Below, one piece after another: positions 11,537 to 22,250 of a DNA stretch of 64,000 nt. This DNA is from Pyrenochaeta sp. MPI-SDFR-AT-0127 (lineage: Eukaryota; Ascomycota; Dothideomycetes; Pleosporales; Cucurbitariaceae). Both the position numbers and the translations under genes were made by a program. The DNA lies in assembly GCA_020747015.1 (NCBI GenBank), contig JAGTJM010000081.1:62001-126000 (forward strand), written 5' to 3'. Position 1 is the stretch's first letter; every line of letters begins with the position of its first letter. The notes below the pieces were generated by a model. That model searched no databases, was not told where the DNA came from, and saw nothing but the letters and a program-made list of their open reading frames with translations.

Positions 11537-12413
11537 ATGGCTAGCGAGATCGATCAATTGAAGCAGGTGGTCGAGAGGCTGTCGAAAGAAGTAACGCGGT
11601 TGAGCGGTCAGTCTTCGGTCGATCTCCCCACTCCTCGCGCTAATGAACATCAGACCAAGAAGACATCCGAAAGCTTCAATACACATATGGCTACTACCTC
11701 GATAAGTGTCTCTATAAAGAGGTATGTCGTTCAATGTCGAATCAAAGCACATTTGCTGACGTCAACAGGTTGCAGCGCTTTTCTCCGATCATCCAGACAC
11801 TTGCGTGGAATTCCTCGGGGGGCGCTACAATGGCAAGGCAGGCGTCAACCGTCTGTACAGGACTCGCTTTGCGAATTCCTTCGTAAAAGGCCGTAACGGT
11901 CCTGTGCACGGCTTCCTCCTTGATCATCCTCAGATGCAAGGCATCGTTGATGTGGACTCTGAAGGCACACGCGCAAAAGGCCGCTTCCGATGCATGATGT
12001 CCGCAGGCATACATGAGAGCATCAAAGACACACATCCTCGCGGCCTAGTGCAATGGTGGGAAGGCGGCTTATATGAGAACGAATACATCAAGGAAAATGG
12101 CGTGTGGAAGGTCTTTAGGCTGAGGTACTTCCCATTCTGGCATGCGACTTTTGACAAGGGCTGGTCGCATACAAAGCCGAACTATATTCCTTTTCTCAGT
12201 ACAACCTTCCCCGAGGACCCCAACGGACCAGATGAGCTGTGTGAAAACCCAATGCTATGGCCAGACACTCGTGTCGTGCCGTTCCATTACACCCATCCTG
12301 TCACAGGTGAGCAGGTTGCTGATGACGATCTGAGAGCTCCGGAGTTTGGCAAAGACCCGTCTACTAGCACGCCTCAATTGGTTTTGAGCAAGCCGAAGTT
12401 AGAATCAGCTTAG
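11537..12413 (+). CDS. SnoaL-like (NTF2-fold) domain protein
   Basis: Three exons, 11537-11606, 11654-11721 and 11769-12413; 260 residues. The first intron (47 nt, GTCAGT, GCTAAT branch) is needed to bring the short start MASEIDQLKQ...TRLS into frame with DQEDIRKLQYTYGYYLDKCLYKE. That is the entry helix of the SnoaL_4 family (PF13577), continued by VAALFSDHPDTCVEFLGGRY and WWEGGLYENEYIKENGVWKV. The family's cone-shaped fold includes cyclases, dehydratases and dehydrochlorinases, and many members are uncharacterised. A role in processing an aromatic intermediate is inferred only from its position between the aldehyde dehydrogenase and the decarboxylase. A leading coiled-coil-like helix (about residues 5-23) is typical of fungal members. 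Confidence 0.82.
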
Positions 12414-12651
12414 CATATAGTATGTATCCGGACTAATAATCACCACGATAATCAATTGACATGTCATATATCAAATATTATCATGCTGTATATACTTCAT
12501 GCCTTCCACGAATGACTCTATCATCACCCACCCCAAGATGTTATAAAGAATTAACTCGAATGCTCTATCAGATGATATGCTCGTGATGTAGTCACATAAA
12601 TCTGGTGAGCGAAGCGGTATGCATATAACAATGGTGAGTCCTGTCTTACTA

Positions 12652-13777
12652 CTATTCCTCAAGGGGCAACTTGAACAGCCTGATCGCGTTCGTCCTTCCC
12701 ACAGCCTCTTTCTGGTCTTCTGGCAAGTCCACAGATTTCCACCAGGTCTGCGCTTCCTCCACAGTATCGTATGGCGTATCTACAATTGTCAGTCGGCTTC
12801 TTAACTCGTTTGAGAACCCCTTACCGATTGCATAAAGACATCGATCCAAACCAATCTCCTCAATGCAGTACTTTAGACCTCGCGTATTGAAATTTCCAGA
12901 CGTGCTGATAGAAACGTTGCGTTTCCAGTAGTACGAATAATCGTGCTTCATAGGCCGCGAACCGCGCTTGAAAGGGTGATTGATCCAATGACTGGCCCTC
13001 CAGAGATTAAAAGGTACGCTGTTGTACTATTAGTATCACTTCTCAAACCATGACTACTGGATATCGTTACCCTTCTCCTAGATGCCCGGCGACAATTTGA
13101 ACCTTCGGAAAGCGGTCGAAAATCCCTGACGAACATATCGCATACAAATGCCAACTCAGGTCGAGGTGGAATTGAACACCTGCACCGAGTAGGTGCTTTC
13201 GATCACCATACTTTGTTCCGGTCTGCAGGTCCTGCGGAATAGCATAACGTGGATGGAAGTAGATGGGCACGTCTAGCTCCTGGGCTGTCTCCCAGAAGGG
13301 ATCATATTCTGGAGTATCGAAGTAGACCTTCTCTGCCCCATCCGCGCCTCTGGATTGAAAATCATTCACCAGCCCACCGAACATTCCTAAATCCTTTACC
13401 GCTCTCCTAAGCTCATCGGCAGCATCTTGCGCATTATGCATTGACAGCGCGGCAAAGGCACCAAATCTCTTTGGATTTTTCTTCACCTCTTCAGCTAAAT
13501 AGTCGTTGGCGACCCGCGCCATATCCTTTGCCTTCTCTGGATTCGCTTCCCCTTGAGCTCCTGGCGAGGTCAAGGACAAGAGCATGTACTCCACGCCATG
13601 CTCATCCATGCTCTTCAAACGCCCATCATGGATATCGAGAAGTCGCTGTTCGTGTGCCGAAAGTCCAGTTGCCGAGTCGCTACCCGGCCGCATCAAGCTC
13701 TGGAATTGCGCGAAGGTATGTGCTTCAACCCCTGCCGGGTCTATGATTGCCTCTTCGATCGCTATTGTTCCTTTCAT
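12652..13777 (-). CDS. Amidohydrolase-family non-oxidative aromatic acid decarboxylase (2,3-dihydroxybenzoate / gamma-resorcylate decarboxylase type)
   Basis: Exons 13777-13071, 13018-12825 and 12779-12652; 342 residues. The introns (52 and 45 nt) have good GTAACG and GTAAGG donors. The fold family is PF04909, which includes ACMS decarboxylase, LigW and fungal 2,3-dihydroxybenzoate and salicylate decarboxylases. Metal and active-site positions are conserved in order: Glu8 in IAIEEA, His175 in YFHPRY, His232 in GHLGEG and Asp301 in YAIDTPYD. RFGAFAALSMH and SISTSGNFNTRGLKYC are further family hallmarks. The upstream in-frame codons before 13777 contain no ATG. Such enzymes remove CO2 from hydroxybenzoates to leave phenols. 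The exact acid cannot be read from sequence. It is divergently placed to the cleavage dioxygenase. Confidence 0.9.
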
Positions 13778-14282
13778 GGCGTCGTTGGGTATAGAATTCC
13801 AAGTGGAAAGAGCAAACTCGAGTCGTATGAGGACTGTCCCTTTCAATCCTTTGCTTCTCTACGATTAATCGCATAACTCTGCTATGATATCGGCACCTGG
13901 CCTGGAAGAATGCTGTCCTGGTGTCTGCATCGTCCCCCGTCCCCACCATCAGTGTCCGGCAATAGTCCAACCTACAGGGCTAATGGTACGATAATGTACA
14001 ACAGGTACGGTAATGAGAGGATATCTCTCGGTTCTATCATGCCGCCGTGCATATGATGCAGCTCTAGCACTCGGATGCATAGTACCGAGCTCAAAGCCAT
14101 CCACCCATCCACAAACTACCCCGCAGATATTATCTCCCCACATTTGCTATGCAAGTCCCGAGTACGGCAGTACCTGTGATACCAACTGGTAACACTCACT
14201 CAAATTATTGGATTCGGTGTTTGAAATGTTGGACGGGTATTTTGAGAGTCACCATCAAATCAGGGAGGATTGAGTATACACA
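13778..14282. other. Divergent promoter region (decarboxylase / cleavage dioxygenase)
   Basis: About 500 bp shared 5' region. It contains the CTCGG-N10-CCGAG palindrome at 14070-14089. No gene. Confidence 0.55.
14070..14089. promoter_or_regulatory. CTCGG-N10-CCGAG palindrome, candidate Zn2Cys6 binding site
   Basis: Exact 5-bp arms (CTCGG and CCGAG) separated by 10 bases: inward-facing CGG triplets with a fixed gap, the architecture recognised by Gal4-type dimers. It lies 194 bp before the dioxygenase start and 293 bp before the decarboxylase start. Binding by the regulator at 6541-8971 is inference. Confidence 0.35.
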
Positions 14283-16105
14283 ATGGCACATATATTCTCT
14301 CTTGCGACAACAGCACCAGCAGCGTACGAGAAGGGCAACCGGGTCGGAGACCAAGTCAAATTTCCCGAAAGTGGCTTCTTCCAAGGCTTTAATAAGCCAT
14401 CGCGCATCGAAGCCGACATCTTTGAGCTCGAGACTACTGGAACCGTAAGAAGCTTTTTGCTTTCAGCAACCCTCCTGCTCAAATGACACTAGATACCGAA
14501 AGATATAAATGGCACGTTCTATCGAATACAACCAGATCACCGCTTTCCACCTCTATTTGAAGAAGATATTCACTTCAACGGTGATGGCTCGGTCTCAGCG
14601 TTCCGATTCGAAAATGGACATGTTGATTTTCGGCAAAGATATGTGCATACAGATCGTTTCAAAGCAGAGACCAAAGCTAGAAGAGCCTTATTGGGAACGT
14701 ATAGGAACCCATATACCGACAACGAGATGGTTAAAGGCATCATTCGCACAGCCTCAAACACTAACATCATCTTTTGGCGAGGCGTACTTCTTGCGATGAA
14801 GGAAGATGGACCACCATTTGCCATGGACCCCGTGACTTTAGAGACTGTCGGTAGATATGACTTTGATGGTCAAGTGCAATCACCGACTTTCACTGCTCAT
14901 CCAAAGTTTGACCCAGATACGGGGGAAATGGTGTGCTACGGGTACGAGGCTGGAGGCGATGGTTTTGATGCAAGCTGCGATATTGTTGTGTACACGATAG
15001 ATAAAGAGGGTATGAAGACTGAAGAGTGCTGGTACAAAGCTCCATTCTGTGGCATGATACACGACTGCGCTATCACGAAAAATTATCTCATCCTGCCACT
15101 GACACCCATCAAGGCGGATGCAGAACGACTCAAGAGAGGTGGCAATCACTTCGCATGGGATCCAAATGAAGACCAATGGTACGGTATCGTACCCCGTCGA
15201 AACGGAAAGCCTGAAGATATTGTTTGGTTGCGCGCTGACAATGGTACGTTGTCCATTGCTTCAAAACGGTACTCGGAACGCTGCTGACAGCTCTAGGTTT
15301 TCATGGCCACGTAGCTGGGTCCTACGAAGATGAAGATGGTAACATTGTGGTCGATCTCACAATCGCCTCTGACAACGTCTTCTTCTTCTTTCCGCCAGAC
15401 GACCTAGCGGACACGCCAACGACGCTCCTTCAGCGCAATAAACTCGTCTCCGATACCTACCGCTGGATCTTCAACCCAAAGACACCGACAAACACGCGTG
15501 TGCAGCCTTTCAAAACATTTGGTATCAACGGCGAGTTCTCTAGAGTTGACGATAGAATCCTGACGAAGAAGTACAACCACTTCTGGCAATGTAATATTGA
15601 CCCAACAAAACCATACGACTTTGCAAAGTGTGGGCCCCCTGCTGGTGGACTATTCAATGTGCTGGGGCATTATGAGTGGGAAAGTGGAAAGAAGGATACA
15701 TATTGGGCGGGTCCAACCTGCACGTTCCAAGAACCAATCTTTGTGCCCAAAGCCTCTCCATCCACCGATATTATTGAGGGCGAAGGATACATTATCGCTC
15801 TTCTCAATCACCTTGATGTCCTTCGCAACGACATCCTCATCTTTGATGCACAGAATTTGGCGCAAGGGCCACTTGCTGTGGTGCATTTGCCAGTCAAGTT
15901 GCGGCTAGGTTTGCATGGTAATTTTGTGGAGCAGAGAGATATTGAAGAATGGAAGGAGAGGAGGAAAGAAGGAGGAGATGTGGGACCTGCAGTGCCGGCG
16001 AAAGATTTGTTGCCGTGGCAGAAGAAGTTGAAGGAAAGCGCCGGCCTGGGAAGTATGGTCGAGGTGAATGGCACGAATGGCGTGAACGGGTCCCGTGGCA
16101 ATTGA
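14283..16105 (+). CDS. Carotenoid/stilbene cleavage dioxygenase (RPE65 family), lignostilbene dioxygenase type
   Basis: Exons 14283-14444, 14493-15243 and 15297-16105; 573 residues, normal for the family (PF03055). These enzymes use a non-haem iron held by four histidines to split an alkene into two carbonyls. The four ligands are visible: His190 in FTAHPKFDP, His244 in CGMIHDC, His309 in GFHGHVAGSY and His511 in LGLHGNFV. The start GNRVGDQVKFPESGFFQGFNKPSRIE and later IPKDINGTFYRIQPDHRFPP resemble fungal stilbene-cleaving members (Neurospora Cao-1 type) more than retinal-forming CarX. There is no signal peptide. Neighbours are an aldehyde dehydrogenase and an aromatic decarboxylase. That supports a stilbene or lignostilbene substrate yielding benzaldehydes. 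The Asn/Gly-rich tail is poorly conserved. Confidence 0.92.
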
Positions 16106-19100
16106 CGCTAAGGAGATATTTCTAACGTGAATTCCAATGGATAAAGGCATGGCAGTAGCTGAATTAAAGACCTTTGGTCGAGTAATCCAGTGCTCAATGG
16201 CATCCCATTGTATCTTACACACAGGCTTATCACCGAGAAGTTGGTCATACAAAGAAGAAAATAATTCCACAATGGCATGCACAGTTCTCTCAAAATGTTC
16301 TTGAACCTATTGTTAAAAAGACTCATTAACCACAATCAAACACTATCATCATAGTATAAAGGCTTAAGGGCGGCCTGTACAGGCATCTATTTTAATACGT
16401 GAGAGATTGTGGTCAGTGAATTAGCCACAATGCACATTCTTTGGCTGATAACCACGTATCTTATTGCTTTCTTATTCGAATCTTGGTCGCAGTGTTTAAT
16501 AAACATCGAGGTCCGGCAGCCTAAGGCTGAGATCTTGAACAAAAGAAGTGCCACATGATATGAAGTGGATCAGCACTGTAATGCTTGTCGGCACGCGTGA
16601 GAATCGAAGTGATACCTCATGGTTTCACTATAATATGGAAGCTTTTTTGGACCAATGTATTTGCTTTTTCTTGTTATTTAGCTTGCGCTAACCTTCATAT
16701 GGATAACAATAGTTTATGTTCTCCATCAATTTCCCGGAGTCATGCCCTTTGCACAGAACCCGTGAGAGGGTAGATGGATCCGAGATCTGTATGGATTAAT
16801 CGCCACACTGTGCCAAGTTCAACTATATCACCAAAACAACATAATTTGCTGCGCATCTGTACCGTGTGGTCGAATTGGAGCTGACAGCCATATGCACAGT
16901 AATATGAAATGTAGCTGGATCAATAGGAAAGTTACAAGGGAGAAGCATGGAAGCGATATTTACTACGTTTCAGCGTCTTCTGTTGTTTCATGTAAATGAA
17001 GACGTGTTACCGAGGACGATATTTGAGGAAGATTTCGATATTTTATCTAGCCACACTCAGGATAACACAGTCTAGAGCCCCTCTATCCATTTCGGGAAGA
17101 GGGTGGACAGTGAGGATCATCATGCAGCTGATAAACGCTTGGGGCGTTATTTGCTGTGCTCGCCAGGCTTAAGCTCAATGCCTATGATTCTGGGTTCTTC
17201 AACGAAAGTAAAAGCCTTTCGGCGCACCACTACCTGGACACAGTCGCATCGGCTCGCCAGAAGCGGAGGTCAGGTATTTATTGTGCCATTTCATACGAAG
17301 GAGATTGATCCCACCAGGAAAAAGCTTTGGGAAAATTGTCTAGTGGAGTGGGCGGAAGGTTTATTGCGGCAAAGTGACCAGATCATGTTCGACCTGCAGG
17401 AGGTGAGAGCCATTGCAATCTGGATATTATGATAGGTTTTGGCAGCCTGTTCCCAGGCGGAGAAACAACAGAGCACAGTTTTATTTCTGACGCCCACTCA
17501 AATAAGTACTAATATTTACCAGATGTCAATCGAGCACATGGTTCTGGTATCTCGGGGTTGTCCTTGTGGGTCAGGATAACCTCGCTGCCAACCTTGTCAG
17601 ACAATCATTTGCCGAACCTCGGAACGAGTTTAGGAGGAGTTACAAGGTCCAATACCGGCGAAGCAAGAACGAACTGCCGCCTACAATACCAATTTGTTCA
17701 GGGGAATTGAGCATCAGCTACTGTTCGAGAAGATTGAACAGCAACGTTGAAGTAAACTGTATTATACTGGTGGCTTTCCCGCCCTGACCATGCTCTGATA
17801 CTGACTTTGCGTGGCTGCGCATCCAGATCATGAATCAGGAGCGCCTTGACGGGGAGATAGACCCGTGGATAGATAGATCCGTACGAAGATGTATACCCCA
17901 CTTTCGATGGAAGTGATCGAGATGCCGGAGATCGTAGGGAAGGGAGCTAAGCCCCAATCCCTGGCCCCACCCAGGGGTAGCCCACGCATCCGGTTAGTGT
18001 GTCCCACGTGTGCCGTTTCCTGGACGCAAGTTCAACAAAGGGGTCTCTGGCTGATCCAGAAGTCTTCTGCCTCTCACACTGGCAAGCTCTAGTGTCTCTT
18101 TTCACGTCAACACATACGCTTTTACGCCGTATGATAATTACTACTTGACATTCTATTACGGCAGGTGAAGAAGGTCACAGGCTCAAAACAGGGATATGAC
18201 GCATCATTCATGAAATGCCCAAAAATGCCGTAGTGCGATTCCATGCCGAAAGAGCGTGCGGTCCAGGCGAGCGCGACAGATCTCGCGTTGCAGATTTAGG
18301 CGGACAACCTTGCGCCCCGGATGTCCCACGTTACGCCACGACCACAAGTGCTGATGGCGTCTTCGGCTGGTGGCCGACTAGCTCTTCACGAGATGTGAGC
18401 TGATTGTCATCAAGCAGAGCGGAACGTAACACGCCTCTGAATAAAAGGCTGATGTCCTCGTCCTGTACACAAGATACGGAAACCGTCGCTAATACATCAT
18501 ACTGTATTGAGAGGCAAAGGTCACGACTTAGGGCGCTCGCAAGATCGGGAGGAGCGCCACCTCGAGAGTGCGACTCATGCCTAGCAGGCAAAGGAAATAG
18601 CAAACCTCGCATTTGTTGTCGCTTAGCTCTAGCGTTATACAAGTGCTGCAAAGCCATCTCGGTGCGCTCTATCCGAAGGTGTAGAGCTACTGTTGGTGGA
18701 TCACTCGCTCGTCTCTAGCTATGCACATTATCTCGCGTGATTGGTACGGCCGCCACCAGTAACGTACGCTCTGGTTGACTTGACTCCACCCGCTTTCAAA
18801 GGGCGCATGAACCTCAAACTTTCCCTAGTTGTTGGTGGGAGACATGCACCGTAGCAGCAGGTGTTGCTCGCTGATTCCCTGATCCTGGAGATAGCGAAAG
18901 GCTGATTCCATAGTTCAAGTTCTAATTAGGAGGGTTGAGCACGGTTGGCTGTACCACAATTGAACCAAGCACACTGGCTAGCAGTATGTGCGTGTTGTGG
19001 TTTTCCCGGATCTCTGCAACCGTATCTGGCGATCACCGTTTGATCCGCAAATCCCGGAGATGCATGCGCAATGTCTTGCGTAATCGTGAAGCACCACGCG

Positions 19101-19679
19101 ATGGCTCGTTCATTGCAGCGCTCGCATGATTTTGACCCAGCTCAGCGGCTGATGATCCCCGATTGATCAATTCCCTGACCACTTGAATAGAGGACCCCTG
19201 ACAAATACGAGGGACACCCTTACAACGCCATGCAGGTAATTCTCCTTTCTAGTGTGTGCTCTTTGATGTGCTCCTGTCCTTTCAACTGGTTGCCATCATT
19301 TGGTGGAGGTGCGGCCACTCGACCGTGGAACATCACTGGGCGGCGCAATCATTTTCGCTGGTTAGCATTTCTCATGTCCCCACATCCCGAAATTGTGGCT
19401 TCCCTACTAAGCGCTCCGTCACCACGTTCCCTTCTGTTGACCTGCTTAAGGTTTCGGGTAGGTTCCCAGGAAACCCAAGTACCCTGGTTGAGGGCGCCTT
19501 AAAATCCCTCCTTACGCGAGCCTTTCCCTTCAGGGACCTTCAGCACCATGGACGGCTCTGACGTGCGGCCCTGACGACCCTATGTATAGAAGCTCATCCT
19601 TCTGGCTTATTCCCATTGATTGCTGCGCATCGCAATTACCTACGGACTTCAGCAGCTGGACCGCTTCTAATAGCCCACT
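16106..19679. other. Long intergenic stretch, no firm gene
   Basis: About 3.6 kb with only short frames. The longest, 17103-17432 (+, 109 codons), has no recognisable domain. A different frame over 17170-17430 reads as protein-like but holds two TGA codons, which could be a gene relic. No transposon motif, no tRNA and no strong repeat were seen. Confidence 0.4.
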
Positions 19680-21277
19680 ATGGATCAAATGTCACCAGAT
19701 CAGATAGCCACTCTGGCCAAGGATGACTTGAGCTCTCTCACCAGATCTATCGTGATCGCTTTTACCATTCTTGCATTTGTCTCAGTGGCACTTCGACTAT
19801 TTACACGAATTAGATGTAAGTAATAATTGTGCATTCTAGTAAGATAGATACTGAATTGGTACCTCAATCCAGATCAAACAATCGGATGGGAAGACTATAC
19901 GATTGTGTTGTCACTGGTAAAAGTTGCAGTCGAACGCGATTCCAAATGGATTACTTACATAGATACTCAGATCACTTCTATTGCCACCACAGTCGCCCAG
20001 GTGATGGGTCAGTAAGAACTCGATCTGTCCACAATTGCAAGCGTCTGACATGTAGCAGAAACATACACAGGCATAGGAAGGCACACCATCTTTGTATCCT
20101 ATCCTGAAGAACTTGAGAATCTCATGAAGGTATGGAGCCAATGCTGATTCTTTTGAATAAATTGACAGAATGTGCCAGCTTCTGTTCTGGAGTATCATAT
20201 TCTACAATCTAAGTCTCACGTTCACCAAAATCTCGATTCTTCTCCAGTATGGGCGAATATTCACAGTGCGAGAAATGCGACTCCCAATCCATATCACGAT
20301 GGCTTTGTGTGTAGCTTGGGGAATTACCACATTTTTCACATCCGTCTTCAGCTGCGTGCCTGTAGATGCGTATTGGAAGATCACTGAGCAAGCGAACGCA
20401 AATTGTGTCGACAGCAAAACGTAAGTGTACCTCGTTCAGTCCCTTCAGCTTGAGGCACCCCACAAAGACTCCTGGAAGTCCTTCGATCACGTTCAAATAG
20501 CTATTGCCTCCACTATGTGTATGCAATTGGCATTTTGGCGACGATGTGAGGACCCTCACCCAAGTGCCAACCTGGTCGCGGGTCGAACATCTCGAAGAAG
20601 ACCCCTGTAGTCCTCAATGCTGCTGTCATTCGGAAACCATATGCTGACCATCCTATAGTCTCTGGTATGTAAATGCTAGTATCAACATTTTGACGGACTT
20701 GTTGGTGGCTACGTTGCCCGTCCGAGTCATCTGGGGATTGCAGATCCCGAAGAGGCAAAAGGTCGCGCTTCTTGGTATCCTTACCATTGGATGGTTCGTC
20801 TGCGTTGTATCCATCCTTCGACTTCACTCACTCGTCGTGATTGCCGGCCACCCCGAAGATTCGACATATTATAGTGCTACAGGAGCATATTGGTCTGCCA
20901 TCGAAATTAATCTCGCCATCGTCTGCGCATCTCTTCCAGCACTCAAGCCTCTGATTGTCAAGATCATTCCCGGTTTCTCATCACGCCATAATAGTAGAGG
21001 ATATGGGTCGAAAGGTTTGAGCGGGAGATTTAAGAGTACTGGGCATGGTGCTAGAGCAAACCGAACCACAGGTGAGGGTGACCTCGAATTGGCCGGCAAA
21101 TCGCTCAATAGTAAAGCATATCCTTCAACGTCGGAAGAGAGCGTGTACGGGAAGAACATATATGTTTCGCATAATTTTGAGCAACATATTGAAGAAAATG
21201 GACACGCGAGCGACAGCGAGAGCCAGAAAGATCTTGTTGCTGCTGCTGCACCCCGGTCAGTCTTGGCAAAAACATGA
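19680..21277 (+). CDS. Seven-helix integral membrane protein, fungal rhodopsin-domain (PTH11-related) family
   Basis: Six exons: 19680-19815, 19873-19916, 19971-20007, 20059-20129, 20179-20420, 20659-21277; 382 residues. The family is a widespread ascomycete group of putative receptors of mostly unknown ligand. Visible marks are an N-terminal helix (SIVIAFTILAFVSVALRLFTR), the DYT motif after GWED, LTFTKISILLQYGRIF, then the NC..LWYVNASINILTDLLVATLPV segment and IEINLAIVCASLPALKPLI. The tail of about 100 residues is polar, Ser/Gly-rich and probably cytosolic. Exon 5 must begin at 20179 (TGCCAG acceptor) rather than at the nearer TTGACAG to keep frame. The last intron is 239 nt, far longer than the others. 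Confidence 0.83.
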
Positions 21278-22250
21278 GGGACAGGAAGTCTCGTAGCAAC
21301 GAATGTACGCGTGTCTGCAGTTTGAAAACACCCATGACCATGAGTTTCTCTCTTTCTGCCCCTGTTTTACTCGCTTGTCTCCTTCGTCCTGCTTGTGCGT
21401 AATGCATTTGAATGTTTCTAATTCTGCACCACCAACATCTACGTCCTTCGCCAAGCCAAAGCTCTGATGATTTGCAATATGCCATTCCACTGTTCATGAA
21501 TCCCTCTAGGCTCAGATCTCGGACCCAATTCGAGCAGTGACATCATCGAAAAACCCCACTTATAAGATTGCATGACCCCCGAGCGGCCCGGTGGCACTTT
21601 AGCTTAGTGTGGTCCGTTGACCCGCACGATTACTACATCCCGGCTCCTTGTCTTTATGCATCTAGGCGACGAGAGAACATACCAATTGCTTACACATGGC
21701 TGGCGTCAATATTTCAGGCACGTTGATTGATCGGCTAGCTGGGATCAGAAAATCTTTCGCTAGGATCTCCATGCGGTGTCTGTTGCACCGGCTATTTCGA
21801 TTCTATCTCTTCCGATGAATATTACAGGGATAGATGTGTGCATTCCCCGCAAACATTCTGGATTCTAAAACGACGAATACTCGAGTCCGTTTTGATGCAC
21901 AAAAGGATTGCGGCGGAACGTTGCTCAGATAATGAGCTCAGTAAGACCTATCGACCAGTCCTTGATTGGACTCGAAAGGCTTTGCAAAGCGGGCTTTGGG
22001 AAACCTAATTGGTGAATATGCGCCCCAGGCGCAAACGACAGGCCGCGGCAGATGTGATAGCATGTTAGGCTATGGTTGGAGACATAACAGTAGTGCCCCG
22101 CGCTGCTGGATGCAAGCGCACTGTTACTTATATAGAAGGTGCCTGCTCGGTCTGAAGAGATGCCACATGCCTCTGGTTCATTTCACTGGCCTCAATTCCT
22201 CTCTTGTTGACAACCATCGTGAAAATCAGGTTATGCCATTTTGTTGAATC
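21278..22250. other. Intergenic, nothing recognised
   Basis: 3' flank of the membrane protein gene and promoter of the carboxylesterase. Only short, unsupported frames. Confidence 0.5.

Noticed and set aside
11641..11721. Continuous first exon of the SnoaL-like gene without an intron at 11607-11653
   Set aside because: That frame ends in non-family sequence; the 47-nt intron restores the conserved YTYGYYLDKCLYKE helix.
17103..17432. 109-codon frame in the long intergenic region
   Set aside because: No domain; another frame over the same bases looks as protein-like, so neither can be supported.
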